From Acidobacteriaceae bacterium (GTDB lineage Bacteria > Acidobacteriota > Terriglobia > Terriglobales > Acidobacteriaceae), in NCBI GenBank assembly GCA_030041435.1, contig JASHNW010000089.1, positions 1-64,000 of the forward strand: 64,000 nt of DNA. The letters are read 5' to 3'. The notes under the pieces were generated by a model. That model was given only the letters and a program-made list of their open reading frames with translations. It did no database searches and was not told the origin of the DNA. Position numbers and translations under genes: made by a program. Below are positions 18,587 to 29,747 of the stretch, piece after piece. Position 1 is the first letter of the stretch. Every line of letters starts with the position of its first letter.

Positions 18587-19663
18587 ATGGCGAACGTACT
18601 CGATTTACGGCGGCGCATTCGCAGCGTGCGCAACACGCGGCAGATCACCAAGGCCATGAAGATGGTTTCGGCGGCGAAGCTGCGCCGGGCGCAGGAGCGC
18701 GCGGTGGCGGCGAGGCCCTACGCGGCCATGCTGGCCAGCGTGCTGGAGTCGCTCAAGAGGCGGGCTGAGATCTACGATCCGGAAACCGGGGAAGTGCGGC
18801 ATCCGCTGCTGCTGACGCGCCCGGAGAAGCGCATCCTGCTGGTGGTCGTTTCCGGCGACAAAGGCTTCGCCGGGGCGTTCAACACCAACATCTTCAAGGC
18901 TGCGGCGAGTTTCATTGCCGAAAATAACGGCAAGGAAATCGATATCGAAGCTATCGGGCGCAAGGGACGCGATCTTTTCCGGCGCCGCTACCCGGCGGCG
19001 CAGTTTGCCGAGGCGGTGGACGAGGAGCGGAGGCCGGAGCGGCAGCGCGGCAGCGCCATCGAAGTGGTCGGCGAGCAGACCGGCGTGCTGGAGAAACTGA
19101 ACTACGAGCGCGTGCGCGAACTGGCCGAGGAGATCATCAGCTGGTACACGCATGAGGAAGTCGACGCAGCGTACCTGGTTTACAACGAGTTCAAATCGGT
19201 GATCCAGCAGCGCGTGGTGGTGGAACGGGTGCTGCCCATCCTGTCGCTCAGGGTGCACGAGGTAGAGAAGGCGGAAGAGCCGACCATCGAGGAGCGCGAG
19301 CGGGCCGCGGAAGCGGCACTGTCGGCGGGGGTGAGCCTGTATCCGCACGAAGCGGAGGCCGCGCAGAGGCAGTTCGAAGACGAGGTGAGGAACTTCGGCA
19401 CGGCCGAAGTCGACTACATCTACGAGCAGTCTCCGCAGGAGATCTTTGCCGATGTGCTGCCGCGCTACGTGACCTCGCAGCTCTACCACGCGACGCTGGA
19501 GTCCGTTGCGGCCGAGCACGCCGCGCGCATGACGGCGATGGATTCAGCGACGAACAATGCATCGGACATGATCGATTCGCTGACCCTGACCATGAACCGT
19601 GTGCGTCAGGCGGCGATCACCAAGGAAATTATCGAAATTGTGAGCGGCGCAGCCGCGATTTAA
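18587..19663 (+). CDS. atpG: ATP synthase F1 subunit gamma with internal insertion
   Basis: Central rotor shaft. The N-terminal helix (LRRRIRSVRNTRQITKAMKMVSAAKLRRAQ) and C-terminal helix (AEHAARMTAMDSATNNASDMIDSL) are canonical. At 358 residues it is about 70 longer than usual. An acidic Glu/Ala-rich insertion lies at about 218-274, just before the conserved YIYEQSPQEIFADVLPRY, with a smaller one near 145-160. The inserts are probably in the globular Rossmann part, away from the shaft. The gene is in its normal place between alpha and beta. Confidence 0.95.
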   Translation: MANVLDLRRRIRSVRNTRQITKAMKMVSAAKLRRAQERAVAARPYAAMLASVLESLKRRAEIYDPETGEVRHPLLLTRPEKRILLVVVSGDKGFAGAFNTNIFKAAASFIAENNGKEIDIEAIGRKGRDLFRRRYPAAQFAEAVDEERRPERQRGSAIEVVGEQTGVLEKLNYERVRELAEEIISWYTHEEVDAAYLVYNEFKSVIQQRVVVERVLPILSLRVHEVEKAEEPTIEERERAAEAALSAGVSLYPHEAEAAQRQFEDEVRNFGTAEVDYIYEQSPQEIFADVLPRYVTSQLYHATLESVAAEHAARMTAMDSATNNASDMIDSLTLTMNRVRQAAITKEIIEIVSGAAAI

Positions 19664-21124
<1,461 letters not shown>

Positions 21125-21125
21125 G

Positions 21126-21542
21126 ATGGCCGGCCTGCTCAAAATTCGGCTTGTGACGCCCGACCGCATCCTCGTCGATCAGACGGCGGATGCGGTGGAG
21201 GTTCCGGCAAAGACCGGCTACGTGGAAGTCCTGTACGGGCACGCTCCGCTGCTGGCCGAGATCGGTGCAGGAGAAGTACGCCTGCACGGCGGCGAGGCAG
21301 GACACCAGCGTTACAGCGTCGCTCGCGGCTTCGTGGAGGTGCTGCCGGATCGCGTGACCATTCTGGCGGAAACTGCGCAAAGGCCTGAGGAGATCGACAC
21401 CGCCGCGGCACGCCAGCAGCTCGAACACGGCGAGAAGCTGTGGAACGAAGCCGGCGAAGACCCCGAAAAGTACGACCACGCCAACGAGGTGATGGCCGAA
21501 GCGCGGGCGAAACTGGACAGCGCCGAGGCAAAGAGCAGCTAA
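21126..21542 (+). CDS. atpC: ATP synthase F1 subunit epsilon
   Basis: A 138-residue subunit that links the rotor shaft to the c ring and can inhibit ATP hydrolysis. The N-terminal beta sandwich (IRLVTPDRILVDQTADAVEVPAKTGYVEVLYGHAPLLAEIGAGEV) and C-terminal two-helix part (AAARQQLEHGEKLW...) are present. It is the last gene of this cluster. The remaining membrane subunits are at 23934-25810 on the other strand. The gap to the MATE gene (287 bp) shows no gene. Confidence 0.94.
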   Translation: MAGLLKIRLVTPDRILVDQTADAVEVPAKTGYVEVLYGHAPLLAEIGAGEVRLHGGEAGHQRYSVARGFVEVLPDRVTILAETAQRPEEIDTAAARQQLEHGEKLWNEAGEDPEKYDHANEVMAEARAKLDSAEAKSS

Positions 21543-21829
21543 TTTGCTGCCGGGGCGGCTGCTCTGTTGTTCAATCCTGAAATTCCTGATTCCGGGCCTG
21601 TCGCCGCGCCGGAAATCACGGCAAAGCTTTTCAGCTTCGCCGTTCCGGGGCGACGTGAGGAACGCCACGCGGGGGCGTTGTGGGCCGCAGCGCCGGCGGA
21701 AGGAACTGCGCAGCGCATGTCGATCCGATCGGACTCCCCTTCCGATTCTCTGCCTCCGCGAATCACCCCGTAAATTCATCCGGGAAGCTGACCGCACCGT
21801 TGCCTGGTTCGGGTACACTCGTCTGACCC

Positions 21830-23242
21830 ATGACCGTGCCGGTCGAGTCCGAGCCCCTGCCTGGATTCTGGGCATCGATCCGCGAGGCGCTGCGCGGCTC
21901 GCACCAGGACTATACCGCCGGCAGCCTCAACCGCTCCATCCTGCTGCTGGCCATCCCCATGGTGCTGGAGCTGGTGCTCGAATCCCTCTTCGCGGTGGTC
22001 GATGTCTTCTGGGTAGGCCGCCTGGGAGCCAACGCGGTCGCCACGGTGGGGCTCACCGAATCCATGATCGGCATGGCGTTTTCCATCGGTCTTGGCCTTT
22101 CGCTCTCCACCACCGCGATGGTGGCGCGCCGCATTGGCGAAAAGGACCCTGAGAACGCCGCTGTCTCCGCCGTCCAGGCGATCGTGCTCGGGTTGCTCAT
22201 CTCCGTCGGGCTGGGCATCCCGGCGTGGATCTTCGCGCCCCGGCTGCTGCTGCTGATGGGCGCGTCGCCCGCGATCATCGCCATCGGCTCCGGCTACGCC
22301 CGCGTCGCCCTGGGCGGCTGCGGCGTCATCATCATGCTGTTCCTCAACAACGCCATCTTTCGCGGCGCCGGCGATGCCGCCATTGCCATGCGCCTACTGT
22401 GGGTGTCCAACATTATCAACCTCGCTCTCGATCCATGCCTGATCTTCGGGCTCGGCCCGTTTCCGCGTCTGGGCGTGACTGGCGCCGCCGTGGCCACCTT
22501 TACGGGACGTGGGATCGGCGTCCTCTATCAGTTTTATCGCCTGCTGCGCGGCACCGAGCGGATTCACGTCCTCGTCCGCCACCTGCGCCTCAACCTCCCT
22601 GTGCTGTGGCGTCTTCTGCGCATCTCGCTCACTGCCATCCTGCAGTTCGCCATTGCCAACGTGAGCTGGATTGGCCTGGTGCGCATCGTGGCCCTGTTTG
22701 GCGCGGTCGCGGTGGCCGGCTACACCATTGCCATGCGGATTGTGGGTTTCTATATTCTGCCCGCCTGGGGGCTCAGCAACGCCGCGGCCACTCTGGTCGG
22801 GCAGAATCTGGGAGCCGGCCATCCCAGGCGCGCCGAGCAGGCGGTTTGGCGCACCGGGATGTACACGATGCTCTTTCTCGCCGCGCTGGGAGTCTTCTTC
22901 TGGTTCTTCGCCACCCCGGTGGCCGGCATCTTCGTCGACAACCGCGCGGTGGTCGCCATCGGCGCGCAGGCGTTGCGCATCTTCTGCTGCGGCAACATCG
23001 CTTATGCGTGGGTGATGGTCACGCTGCAGGCCTTCAACGGCGCCGGCGATACCGTCACGCCTACCGTCGTTTACTTCTTCGGGTTTTGGGTGTTCGAGCT
23101 GCCGCTTGCCTGGTGGCTGGCGGTGAGGATGCACTTTCGTCAGCAGGGAGCGTTTCTCGCGGTGGTAATCGCCGAGTGTTCGATCGCGGCAGCCAGTCTC
23201 TACCTGTTTCGTCACGGGCGCTGGAAATCGCAGCGCATTTGA
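21830..23242 (+). CDS. MATE family efflux transporter
   Basis: A 470-residue inner-membrane exporter with twelve hydrophobic segments in two homologous halves. The first helix region has LLLAIPMVLELVLESLFAVVD and the second half repeats the pattern with ILQFAIANVSWIGLVRIVALFG. NAIFRGAGDA and LQAFNGAGDT are the repeated motifs typical of the family. MATE proteins exchange cations for drugs or metabolites; the substrate cannot be read from the sequence. ATG at 21830. No regulator is adjacent. Confidence 0.9.
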   Translation: MTVPVESEPLPGFWASIREALRGSHQDYTAGSLNRSILLLAIPMVLELVLESLFAVVDVFWVGRLGANAVATVGLTESMIGMAFSIGLGLSLSTTAMVARRIGEKDPENAAVSAVQAIVLGLLISVGLGIPAWIFAPRLLLLMGASPAIIAIGSGYARVALGGCGVIIMLFLNNAIFRGAGDAAIAMRLLWVSNIINLALDPCLIFGLGPFPRLGVTGAAVATFTGRGIGVLYQFYRLLRGTERIHVLVRHLRLNLPVLWRLLRISLTAILQFAIANVSWIGLVRIVALFGAVAVAGYTIAMRIVGFYILPAWGLSNAAATLVGQNLGAGHPRRAEQAVWRTGMYTMLFLAALGVFFWFFATPVAGIFVDNRAVVAIGAQALRIFCCGNIAYAWVMVTLQAFNGAGDTVTPTVVYFFGFWVFELPLAWWLAVRMHFRQQGAFLAVVIAECSIAAASLYLFRHGRWKSQRI

Positions 23243-23423
23243 CGCGTTCTGCGGGGGCGCGGAAGGGCTTGCCGGCTGTACGGAAGAGTGTGTCCGACAT
23301 CGCCACAAAGCACTGATTGCAGAGTTTTCATTCCTCGTTACCAACGGGGGGCGCTTGTGCCAGCCGTCACATACAGTCGTACCCTCCGGGGCAGAGAATG
23401 AAGCCCCGGAAAGGAGGGTTATT

Positions 23424-23864
23424 ATGCCGAATCGAATCCACGTCGCATTCGTGGCGGGGCTGCTGGCCACCGCCGCTTTCGGGATAGCCCAGACGACACC
23501 TCAGATCAAAGAAGTGCCGGTGAAACGGACATCACCGGCATCGGGAAAACAGATGTATGCCAACTATTGCGCAGCCTGCCACGGGGTGGATGGACGAGGC
23601 AACGGACCGGCCGCGGTCGCTCTGAAAGATCATCCAACCGATCTGACGCAGCTGGCCAAGGAAAACGGGAGAAAATTCCCCGACCTTCACGTTTCTGCGG
23701 TGTTGCAGTTTGGATCCGAGCACCCGGCTCATGGTTCGAAGGACATGCCGGTTTGGGGACCGACACTGCGCTCGCTAAGCCAGGGCGGTCCGGTCAGCGA
23801 CATGGAAGTTCATCAGAGAATCGCGAACCTGACGGACTACCTCCGGGAAATCCAGCAGAAATAA
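23424..23864 (+). CDS. Secreted c-type cytochrome, single haem
   Basis: A 146-residue protein with an N-terminal signal peptide (to about residue 22, FGIAQ), one haem-binding CAACH motif at 49-53 and a likely axial methionine M108 (KDMPVWGP). It is a class I monohaem cytochrome c of the periplasm or its membrane face. The ATG at 23424 has a strong ribosome site (AAGGAGGG); an upstream in-frame start lacks one. It stands alone before a bidirectional terminator, so partners are not known. Confidence 0.9.
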   Translation: MPNRIHVAFVAGLLATAAFGIAQTTPQIKEVPVKRTSPASGKQMYANYCAACHGVDGRGNGPAAVALKDHPTDLTQLAKENGRKFPDLHVSAVLQFGSEHPAHGSKDMPVWGPTLRSLSQGGPVSDMEVHQRIANLTDYLREIQQK

Positions 23865-23872
23865 CTCTTCTC

Positions 23873-23920
23873 CAAAGCAAAACTCCCTGCCGGTATCGCG
23901 CGGCAGGGAGTTTTGCTTTG
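23873..23920. terminator. Bidirectional intrinsic terminator, 20-bp perfect stem
   Basis: Arms 23873-23892 and 23901-23920 are perfect reverse complements with an eight-base loop. The GC core is flanked by A and T runs, so it works in both directions. It ends the cytochrome c gene from the left and the atpE operon from the right. Confidence 0.93.
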
Positions 23921-23933
23921 ATGCGGCGCGGAA

Positions 23934-24239
23934 TTACTTCACTTTGATGATGATGATCACCAGGGTGAAGAGGGCCAGAGATTCCATGAAGGCGAGGCCA
24001 AGCATCAGCAGGGTGAGAATGCCGGCGCGGGCTCCGGGATTGCGTGCCACCGCCTCGGTGGCGGAGGCGGTGGCGCGGCCCTGTCCGAGGCCGCAGAGGC
24101 CTGAGGCGATGGCCATGCCGATGCCGGCGCCGATGGGTACCCAGCTGGCTGCGGCGCTGCCGCCGTTCGATTGCGCGAACGCCGGGGACGCCATGAAGAG
24201 GGCGGCCAGCGTCATGAAGAAGTACTGTAGCTTACGCAT
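23934..24239 (-). CDS. atpE: ATP synthase F0 subunit c with signal peptide
   Basis: Ring-forming proteolipid that carries ions across the membrane. It has 101 residues, about 20 more than usual because of an N-terminal signal-peptide-like stretch (MRKLQYFFMTLAALFMASPA, then FAQ). The mature part has two helices, the loop ARNPGA and the ion-binding carboxylate E86 in the outer helix (LAFMESLALF). A glutamine (Q53 in GLGQG) and S87 occupy positions that bind sodium in the Ilyobacter ring, but the Thr and Tyr of that site are Leu and Phe here. Ion choice is therefore open. Last gene of the minus-strand atp cluster. Confidence 0.94.
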   Translation of the reverse strand: MRKLQYFFMTLAALFMASPAFAQSNGGSAAASWVPIGAGIGMAIASGLCGLGQGRATASATEAVARNPGARAGILTLLMLGLAFMESLALFTLVIIIIKVK

Positions 24240-24361
24240 TTGATTCTCCAGCTTCCTTAAGATTGCCGCCAGTTGGTGGTTGAGGCTCACCGTGCTGGCC
24301 CCCTCACGCTGAACGGCGGTGCCCGGCCGGAGTGGAAGCGGCGCTCCGGCGGGAAAGCTCT

Positions 24362-25105
24362 CTAGTGATGCTCCGGGTGTGCGGTCGCCTCCGCCAGGTA
24401 AATCATGTTGAGGAGCATGAAAATGTACGCCTGGATGACAGCCACGAACAAGTGCAAGCCCAGGCCGACAATCGGAATGGCCAGGGGAATGCCGGAAAAG
24501 AAGATCAGCGTGATCAGGTCGCTCGCATACATGTTGGCGTAAAGACGAATGGTGAGCGACATGATGCGGGCAAGGTGGGAGATGATCTCGATGGGAAACA
24601 GCAGGGGAGCCAGCCATGCCACTGGCCCCATAAAGTGCTTGACGTATCCGATCGGTCCCTGGGCGCGCACGCCGTTCCACTGGTAGTAGACCCACGCGCA
24701 GACGGCGAGCCCGAGAGGAACCACCGGATTGGACGTAGGCGTCTCAATGCCGGGAAGGAGCCCGAAGCAGTTGCAGAGCAGGATGAAGGCCAGCAGACAG
24801 GTGAGGATCGGAATGTGGGGCGTGTCCCGGTCGCCCATCACCTGTTCGGCCTGGCTGCTGACGAACTCGTGCAGGATCTCCGCCATGTGCTGCGCGCCAT
24901 CGGGGTTCTCTACGCTGAGCCTGAGGCGGACCACGATAAAGAACAGGACGAGAATGCCGAAGACGATGAGTTCAAGCGTGAAGGTGTTGTTGATGGGGTG
25001 AGACGGGTATGGGACGGGAATGTGCAGCGCACCGAGCAGCGCATCGACGGGCGCGGCAAACCAGTGATTCAGCAGTCGGGTAACGAAGACGATCCAGGCC
25101 AGCAT
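24362..25105 (-). CDS. atpB: ATP synthase F0 subunit a
   Basis: Membrane stator subunit with the ion half-channels. From the ATG at 25105 it has 247 residues and several membrane helices. The essential arginine is R187 in LTIRLYANMYA, and the ends of the protein carry the usual conserved segments. A further in-frame start at 25201 would overlap the preceding gene by 56 bp, so I prefer 25105. It is separated from atpE by 122 bp and lies in the order atpZ-like, atpI, atpB, atpE. Confidence 0.93.
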   Translation of the reverse strand: MLAWIVFVTRLLNHWFAAPVDALLGALHIPVPYPSHPINNTFTLELIVFGILVLFFIVVRLRLSVENPDGAQHMAEILHEFVSSQAEQVMGDRDTPHIPILTCLLAFILLCNCFGLLPGIETPTSNPVVPLGLAVCAWVYYQWNGVRAQGPIGYVKHFMGPVAWLAPLLFPIEIISHLARIMSLTIRLYANMYASDLITLIFFSGIPLAIPIVGLGLHLFVAVIQAYIFMLLNMIYLAEATAHPEHH

Positions 25106-25145
25106 TGTCTGATCCGAAGTACTTTGAATTGCGGAGAAGGACCGG

Positions 25146-25559
25146 TTAGCCGCGGAGGAGACGAAGAGCTTCCCAGGAGAGGGCAACCACTGCCAGCCCA
25201 ATGCCCGCCACCAGCGCGTAAACGGTACCGTGCAAACACCTTAGACTAACATAGAGAATCGCGCCGACGACTGCCAAACGGAGAAAAAACATGACCAAAG
25301 TGCGCGCCACCGGGCGGGGACGCTGCTGGTTGTCGAGGCGGGCGAAAACCGCCACAGCGAGCGAGCGCCATTCGCGGATGCCGGTGTAGGAAATGGCGGC
25401 TCCGGCCAGCGCCAGGACGCCGGATTGCCAGTTCCAGATCAGCGTGAAGAGGACGAAAAGGATGAGCGCAAGAATGACGACGGTGCGCAGGGCGCGGCGG
25501 AGCATCGCCTGCAGCTCTTCGTCGGTCATATTCGCGAGCGCGCCGGCTTGCTCGGTCAC
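25146..25559 (-). CDS. atpI: AtpI/UncI-like ATP synthase subunit I
   Basis: A 137-residue protein with four hydrophobic segments (LALILFVLFTLIW, VLALAGAAIS, MFFLRLAVVGAILYVSL, ALVAGIGLAVVALSW), the size and pattern of the ATP synthase subunit I family, thought to help c-ring assembly. The start is GTG at 25559, overlapping the preceding stop as GTGA, with AAGGA upstream. The identification rests mainly on size, membrane pattern and position before atpB. Confidence 0.7.
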   Translation of the reverse strand: MTEQAGALANMTDEELQAMLRRALRTVVILALILFVLFTLIWNWQSGVLALAGAAISYTGIREWRSLAVAVFARLDNQQRPRPVARTLVMFFLRLAVVGAILYVSLRCLHGTVYALVAGIGLAVVALSWEALRLLRG

Positions 25560-25810
25560 TGGTTGTCCTTTTCGTTTTCGAGGACGATGTGGAAGACCTC
25601 GATGAAGCCGGCGACGCAGCCCAGCAGCAGACCGACGATGTAAATCCAGTGCTGGTGCAGCCATTTGTCGAGCAGATAACCGACCAGCCAGCCGGCGACC
25701 ACCGCGCAGGGCAGGATGAAGGCGATCTGCATGAGGCGCTCGGCCTTGACCAGCCCGCCGAGAGCGCCGGATGGCTGGGGGGGACGCGACCTGTTTGGAT
25801 GTTCGGGCAT
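25556..25810 (-). CDS. AtpZ-like small membrane protein of the ATP synthase operon
   Basis: An 84-residue protein with two membrane helices in the pattern of the AtpZ/F0F1-ATPase small subunit family: IAFILPCAVVAGWLVGYLLDKW, then IYIVGLLLGCVAGFIEVFHIV. The GYLLDKW turn and G-rich second helix are typical. It is the first gene of the minus-strand atp cluster, coupled to atpI by a four-base overlap. The 129 bp to the divergent lysS must hold promoters for both; no clear consensus is seen. Confidence 0.75.
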   Translation of the reverse strand: MPEHPNRSRPPQPSGALGGLVKAERLMQIAFILPCAVVAGWLVGYLLDKWLHQHWIYIVGLLLGCVAGFIEVFHIVLENEKDNQ

Positions 25811-25939
25811 TCCGTCTCGGTTATACACGCAGCGATTCCCGCCGCACAAAACTGGCGCCAGGCTGACCGTTGGCCTCCATCTGCTGAGCGCTGCTCGCAT
25901 CGTTATACTCAAACGAGACCTTTCGATTGAGGCGAATCC

Positions 25940-27892
<1,953 letters not shown>

Positions 27893-27940
27893 TCTGTTGT
27901 CCCCGAAGCCGTTTGAACCATTCGAGGATGGAAAAGAATG

Positions 27941-28134
27941 CGCTCAGGGGCTGAAGTCCACCCGATGTTGCACCTTTTGCGACACGACTGAACAGCCTGC
28001 GAAAAAAAAAGCACGCACCTGGACAAAATCGTCCCTCAGTGGCTGAAGCCGAATTGAATTTGCGGCGTGTGCGGCACAGCTCAAGCTGTGCCCCTTCAAA
28101 GAATAGAGTGGTTTCGCAGGCTGTGAAGTCGTGT
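27941..28134. repeat. Composite intergenic repeat with inverted arms
   Basis: This lies in the 385-bp gap between lysS and the SDR gene. A 23-bp arm at 27982-28004 (begins ACACGACTGAACAGCC) recurs inverted at 28112-28134 with two mismatches. Between them is a perfect 9-bp hairpin GGCACAGCT/AGCTGTGCC (28073-28092). CTCAGGGGCTGAAG (27943) and CTCAGTGGCTGAAG (28035) are near-identical direct copies. There is no coding potential. It resembles dispersed intergenic repeats; copy number cannot be judged from one window. Confidence 0.55.
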
Positions 28135-28277
28135 CCAGATACAGAAGCAAACAACGATTTTCTTCGCCAATTCCTGAGGTCCTAAGGTCTTTCGGATTCT
28201 GTGCAGGGCCGCCGCTCTTTGAGGGTGGCGTCGACTTGCGTGCAGCGGCTTCGGGATACACGGACTCAGGCATTGCG

Positions 28278-29060
28278 TCAGCCGCGAAGAATGGCGGCTC
28301 CGAAGGGAGCGCCGGTCAGTCCGCCGTCCACCACCAGCTCGATTGCATTGATGTACGAGGAATCGTCGGAGGCGAGAAAAAGCACAGCCTTTGCCAGATC
28401 TTCCGGCTCGCCCCAACGGCCCAGCGGAACTGTGGAAGAGAAGAAGTCGGAAAGTTTTGCGGATTCCTCCTGCGTGGCATTGGCGCGCGGCCCGCGCTTC
28501 CAGATGGGAGTCTTCGTCGCTCCCGGGGCGACCACGTTCACGCGAATCCTGCGCGGTGCAAGGTCGGCGGCGATGGATCGCGCCATGGAGACGAGTCCTC
28601 CTTTCGTGGCAGCGTAGGCAGCCACGCCTGGCTGACCGAGATAGTTGTGCACCGATCCGTTGAAGATGATGCTGCCGTTGTCGTTGAGGAGAGGAGCGGC
28701 TGAATTGACAGTAAAGAAAGCACCGTTGAGGTTGGTGTGGATTACCTTCTCGAAGATGGCTTCGTCGGTCGTGCCGGTCGGCGTCCTGCCGGAAATGCCT
28801 GCATTGGCGAAGACGATGTCGAGCTTGCCAAAGTCTCTGGCGAGATCGGCGAAGAGCTTTCTGCGGTCCTCCGCCACCGTAATGTCGGCACGATAGCCGT
28901 GCGCTTTCGATCCCAGCTCGGCGACGGCTTCATCCAGTGTCTTTTGATCGCGGCCGGTAATGGCGACTTCAGCGCCTTCAGAGACGAAAAGGCGGGCTGT
29001 GGCCAGGCCGATGCCGCTGTTGCCTCCGGTAATGAGGGCCTTTTTGCCTGCGAGCTTCAT
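28278..29060 (-). CDS. Short-chain dehydrogenase/reductase (classical SDR)
   Basis: A 260-residue NAD(P)-dependent oxidoreductase. TGGNSGIG at 11-18 binds the cofactor, NAG is at 86-88, the catalytic serine is S136 (FNGSVHNY), and Y149 and K153 complete the YxxxK pair. The C-terminal VDGG motif is typical of the FabG-like branch. The ATG at 29060 has GAGGAGGA upstream, far better than longer in-frame starts. A basic residue after the glycine motif region (TGRDQKT) suggests NADPH. The substrate is unknown and neighbours give no clue. Confidence 0.9.
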   Translation of the reverse strand: MKLAGKKALITGGNSGIGLATARLFVSEGAEVAITGRDQKTLDEAVAELGSKAHGYRADITVAEDRRKLFADLARDFGKLDIVFANAGISGRTPTGTTDEAIFEKVIHTNLNGAFFTVNSAAPLLNDNGSIIFNGSVHNYLGQPGVAAYAATKGGLVSMARSIAADLAPRRIRVNVVAPGATKTPIWKRGPRANATQEESAKLSDFFSSTVPLGRWGEPEDLAKAVLFLASDDSSYINAIELVVDGGLTGAPFGAAILRG

Positions 29061-29395
29061 GATTCCTCCTCGATGACCGTTGCTCAGCCAGGGCGGTCGA
29101 CCTACCCGTGACATGATGATCGTCGTGGATGGAGGTTGCAGAAAAATGCGCTGCCCCGCAAAGGAAACCGCCGTCCGGCAGCAACCTGTCATTGCGCACA
29201 AATGGCGGGAGCTGGAGGGATCGACTGCGGGTTACAACTGCGATCGGCTGGGACGGTTCGAGCGTCACCAGGACGTGCAGGCTGCAGGCGCAAGCTCAAA
29301 CGGCGCCGGCGTGACTTCCGATTCGCCATTGCTGTCCCGGTCTCTCATCGAAACTCCCGTCGCGCCGATGAGGGGTGCGGAGGAGGACTGGGGCG
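29061..29395. other. Gene-free gap between divergent genes
   Basis: 335 bp between the SDR gene (minus) and the small membrane protein gene (plus). It should carry both promoters, but I see no convincing -35/-10 pair, repeat or RNA. Confidence 0.4.
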
Positions 29396-29734
29396 ATGGG
29401 ACGCTGGACGATGGCTGGAATGGCGTGGCGGAGCCTGCTGCTGGGGGCGGCGACAGTGAGCGGGTTGGGGGTGTGCGCGGCGCGGCTGCCGGGGGGCCCG
29501 CTGCGGGATGCGGTGGTCGAGGCGGGATCGGTGCCGGCCGCGCTGCTGGCGCAGGTGTTCTATGGAACCGGGATGCACTGGAGTCTCGGTGCTCCGTCGT
29601 GGGGGCTGCTGGTGCAGGTTTCCAGCATCCTCTTCTATTCCATGCTGTGGTGGGTGGTGCTGTCGCTGGTCGGGCAGGCGCGACCGCGGCCAGCGAGCCG
29701 GTGGGGCCGCTCGTCGGCTGCGGGCGAGCCTTGA
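29396..29734 (+). CDS. Small membrane protein, unknown function
   Basis: A 112-residue protein from the ATG at 29396, which has AGGAGG nine bases upstream. It has an N-terminal hydrophobic stretch (AWRSLLLGAATVSGLGVCAA), a middle part with FYGTGMHWSLGAPSWG, and a C-terminal membrane helix (LVQVSSILFYSMLWWVVLSL) followed by a short basic tail. The good ribosome site and membrane pattern support a real gene. It converges with the GGDEF-EAL gene, with 13 bp between stops. Confidence 0.6.
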   Translation: MGRWTMAGMAWRSLLLGAATVSGLGVCAARLPGGPLRDAVVEAGSVPAALLAQVFYGTGMHWSLGAPSWGLLVQVSSILFYSMLWWVVLSLVGQARPRPASRWGRSSAAGEP

Positions 29735-29747
29735 TGGCGGCAGCCGG

